This document shows positions 6,752-7,108 of a stretch of DNA of 7,108 nt, piece by piece. A program made the position numbers and the translations under genes. Positions within the stretch are counted from its first letter, which is position 1; each line of letters begins with the position of its first letter. A model generated the notes under the pieces. It saw only the letters and a program-made list of their open reading frames with translations, was not told the origin of the DNA and ran no database searches. The DNA is from Gammaproteobacteria bacterium (GTDB taxonomy: Bacteria; Pseudomonadota; Gammaproteobacteria; Competibacterales; Competibacteraceae), in contig PWUP01000096.1 of the NCBI GenBank assembly GCA_003562535.1, forward strand, positions 1 to 7,108, in the 5' to 3' direction.

Positions 6752-7108
6752 ATGAACACCCGCTTTACCCTACGCACCCCTTATCAGCCCGCCGGTGATC
6801 AACCGGCAGCGATTAACGCCCTAGTCGATGGCTTGGGGCAAGGGCTGCGCTATCAAACCCTACTCGGCGTGACCGGCAGTGGCAAAACCTTCACGATGGC
6901 TAATGTGATCCAAGCCGCCCAGCGCCCGGCGATTGTCCTCGCCCCCAATAAAACCCTGGCCGCGCAACTGTATGGCGAGTTTCGGGCGTTTTTTCCCGAT
7001 AATGCCGTCGAGTATTTCGTCTCGTATTACGACTATTATCAACCCGAAGCCTATGTGCCGGCTTCGGATACCTACATCGCTAAAGACGCCTCGATCAATG
7101 AACACATC
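6752..7108 (+). CDS. uvrB: UvrABC excinuclease subunit B (3' partial)
   Basis: The frame from ATG at 6752 is open to the window end, giving 119 codons of a protein usually about 670 residues long. The N-terminus has the UvrB signature PYQPAGDQPAAI (10-21), followed by Walker A GVTGSGKT (39-46, K45). The helicase motif Ia region LAPNKTLAAQLYGEF (63-77) is next, then VSYYDYYQPEAYVP (90-103), the start of the beta-hairpin that clamps DNA during damage checking. The run ends in the conserved Y-I-A-K-D-A-S-I-N-E stretch. UvrB takes damaged DNA from UvrA and recruits UvrC for dual incision in nucleotide excision repair. It begins only 14 nt after ptuB. No Shine-Dalgarno sequence and no LexA box (CTGT-N8-ACAG) were seen in the ~100 nt upstream. 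Confidence 0.97.
   Translation, partial: MNTRFTLRTPYQPAGDQPAAINALVDGLGQGLRYQTLLGVTGSGKTFTMANVIQAAQRPAIVLAPNKTLAAQLYGEFRAFFPDNAVEYFVSYYDYYQPEAYVPASDTYIAKDASINEHI

Noticed and set aside
6860..7105. Minus-strand open frame at the window end
   Set aside because: It is opposite unmistakable uvrB coding sequence.

Overview
This window looks like a chromosomal segment of a gammaproteobacterium. The reasons are a PlsB-type glycerol-3-phosphate acyltransferase, a BatC-BatD pair, an EAL phosphodiesterase with a CZB-like tail, and uvrB. I cannot fix the genus; a sulfur-oxidising lineage (Chromatiales or Thiotrichales) is a guess from the overall flavour of the proteins. All genes run on the plus strand and are packed tightly, with several stop/start overlaps.

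Layout: (1) 1-903, the 3' part of a gene for an EAL-domain cyclic-di-GMP phosphodiesterase, cut by the window edge, ending in a degenerate CZB-like domain. (2) 903-1625, a stand-alone BatC-type TPR protein whose start overlaps the EAL stop. (3) 1618-3189, BatD, overlapping batC by 8 nt. (4) 3190-3258, a 69-nt gap with a weak promoter candidate and a perfect 10-bp palindrome. (5) 3259-4812, a PlsB-like acyltransferase that keeps the catalytic core but is far shorter than E. coli PlsB at both ends. (6) 4816-6108 and 6105-6737, an ABC/SMC-type ATPase and an HNH endonuclease that together match the two-gene Septu anti-phage system (PtuA-PtuB). (7) 6752 to the window end, the first 119 codons of uvrB, cut by the window edge.

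The most interesting part is the PtuAB pair. It starts 3 nt after the plsB-like stop and ends 14 nt before uvrB. It carries no visible reverse transcriptase or integrase. Hand-sampled stretches of ptuB are clearly lower in GC (about 33-53% per 60-nt line) than sampled stretches of the plsB-like gene and uvrB (about 62%). This fits a horizontally gained defence cassette inserted cleanly between core genes and read by their transcription. The other oddities are the doubly short plsB-like gene, the EAL gene sitting directly upstream of batC where batA/batB would be expected, and the loss of zinc ligands in the CZB-like tail. I saw no tRNA, rRNA, CRISPR array, insertion sequence or convincing terminator.
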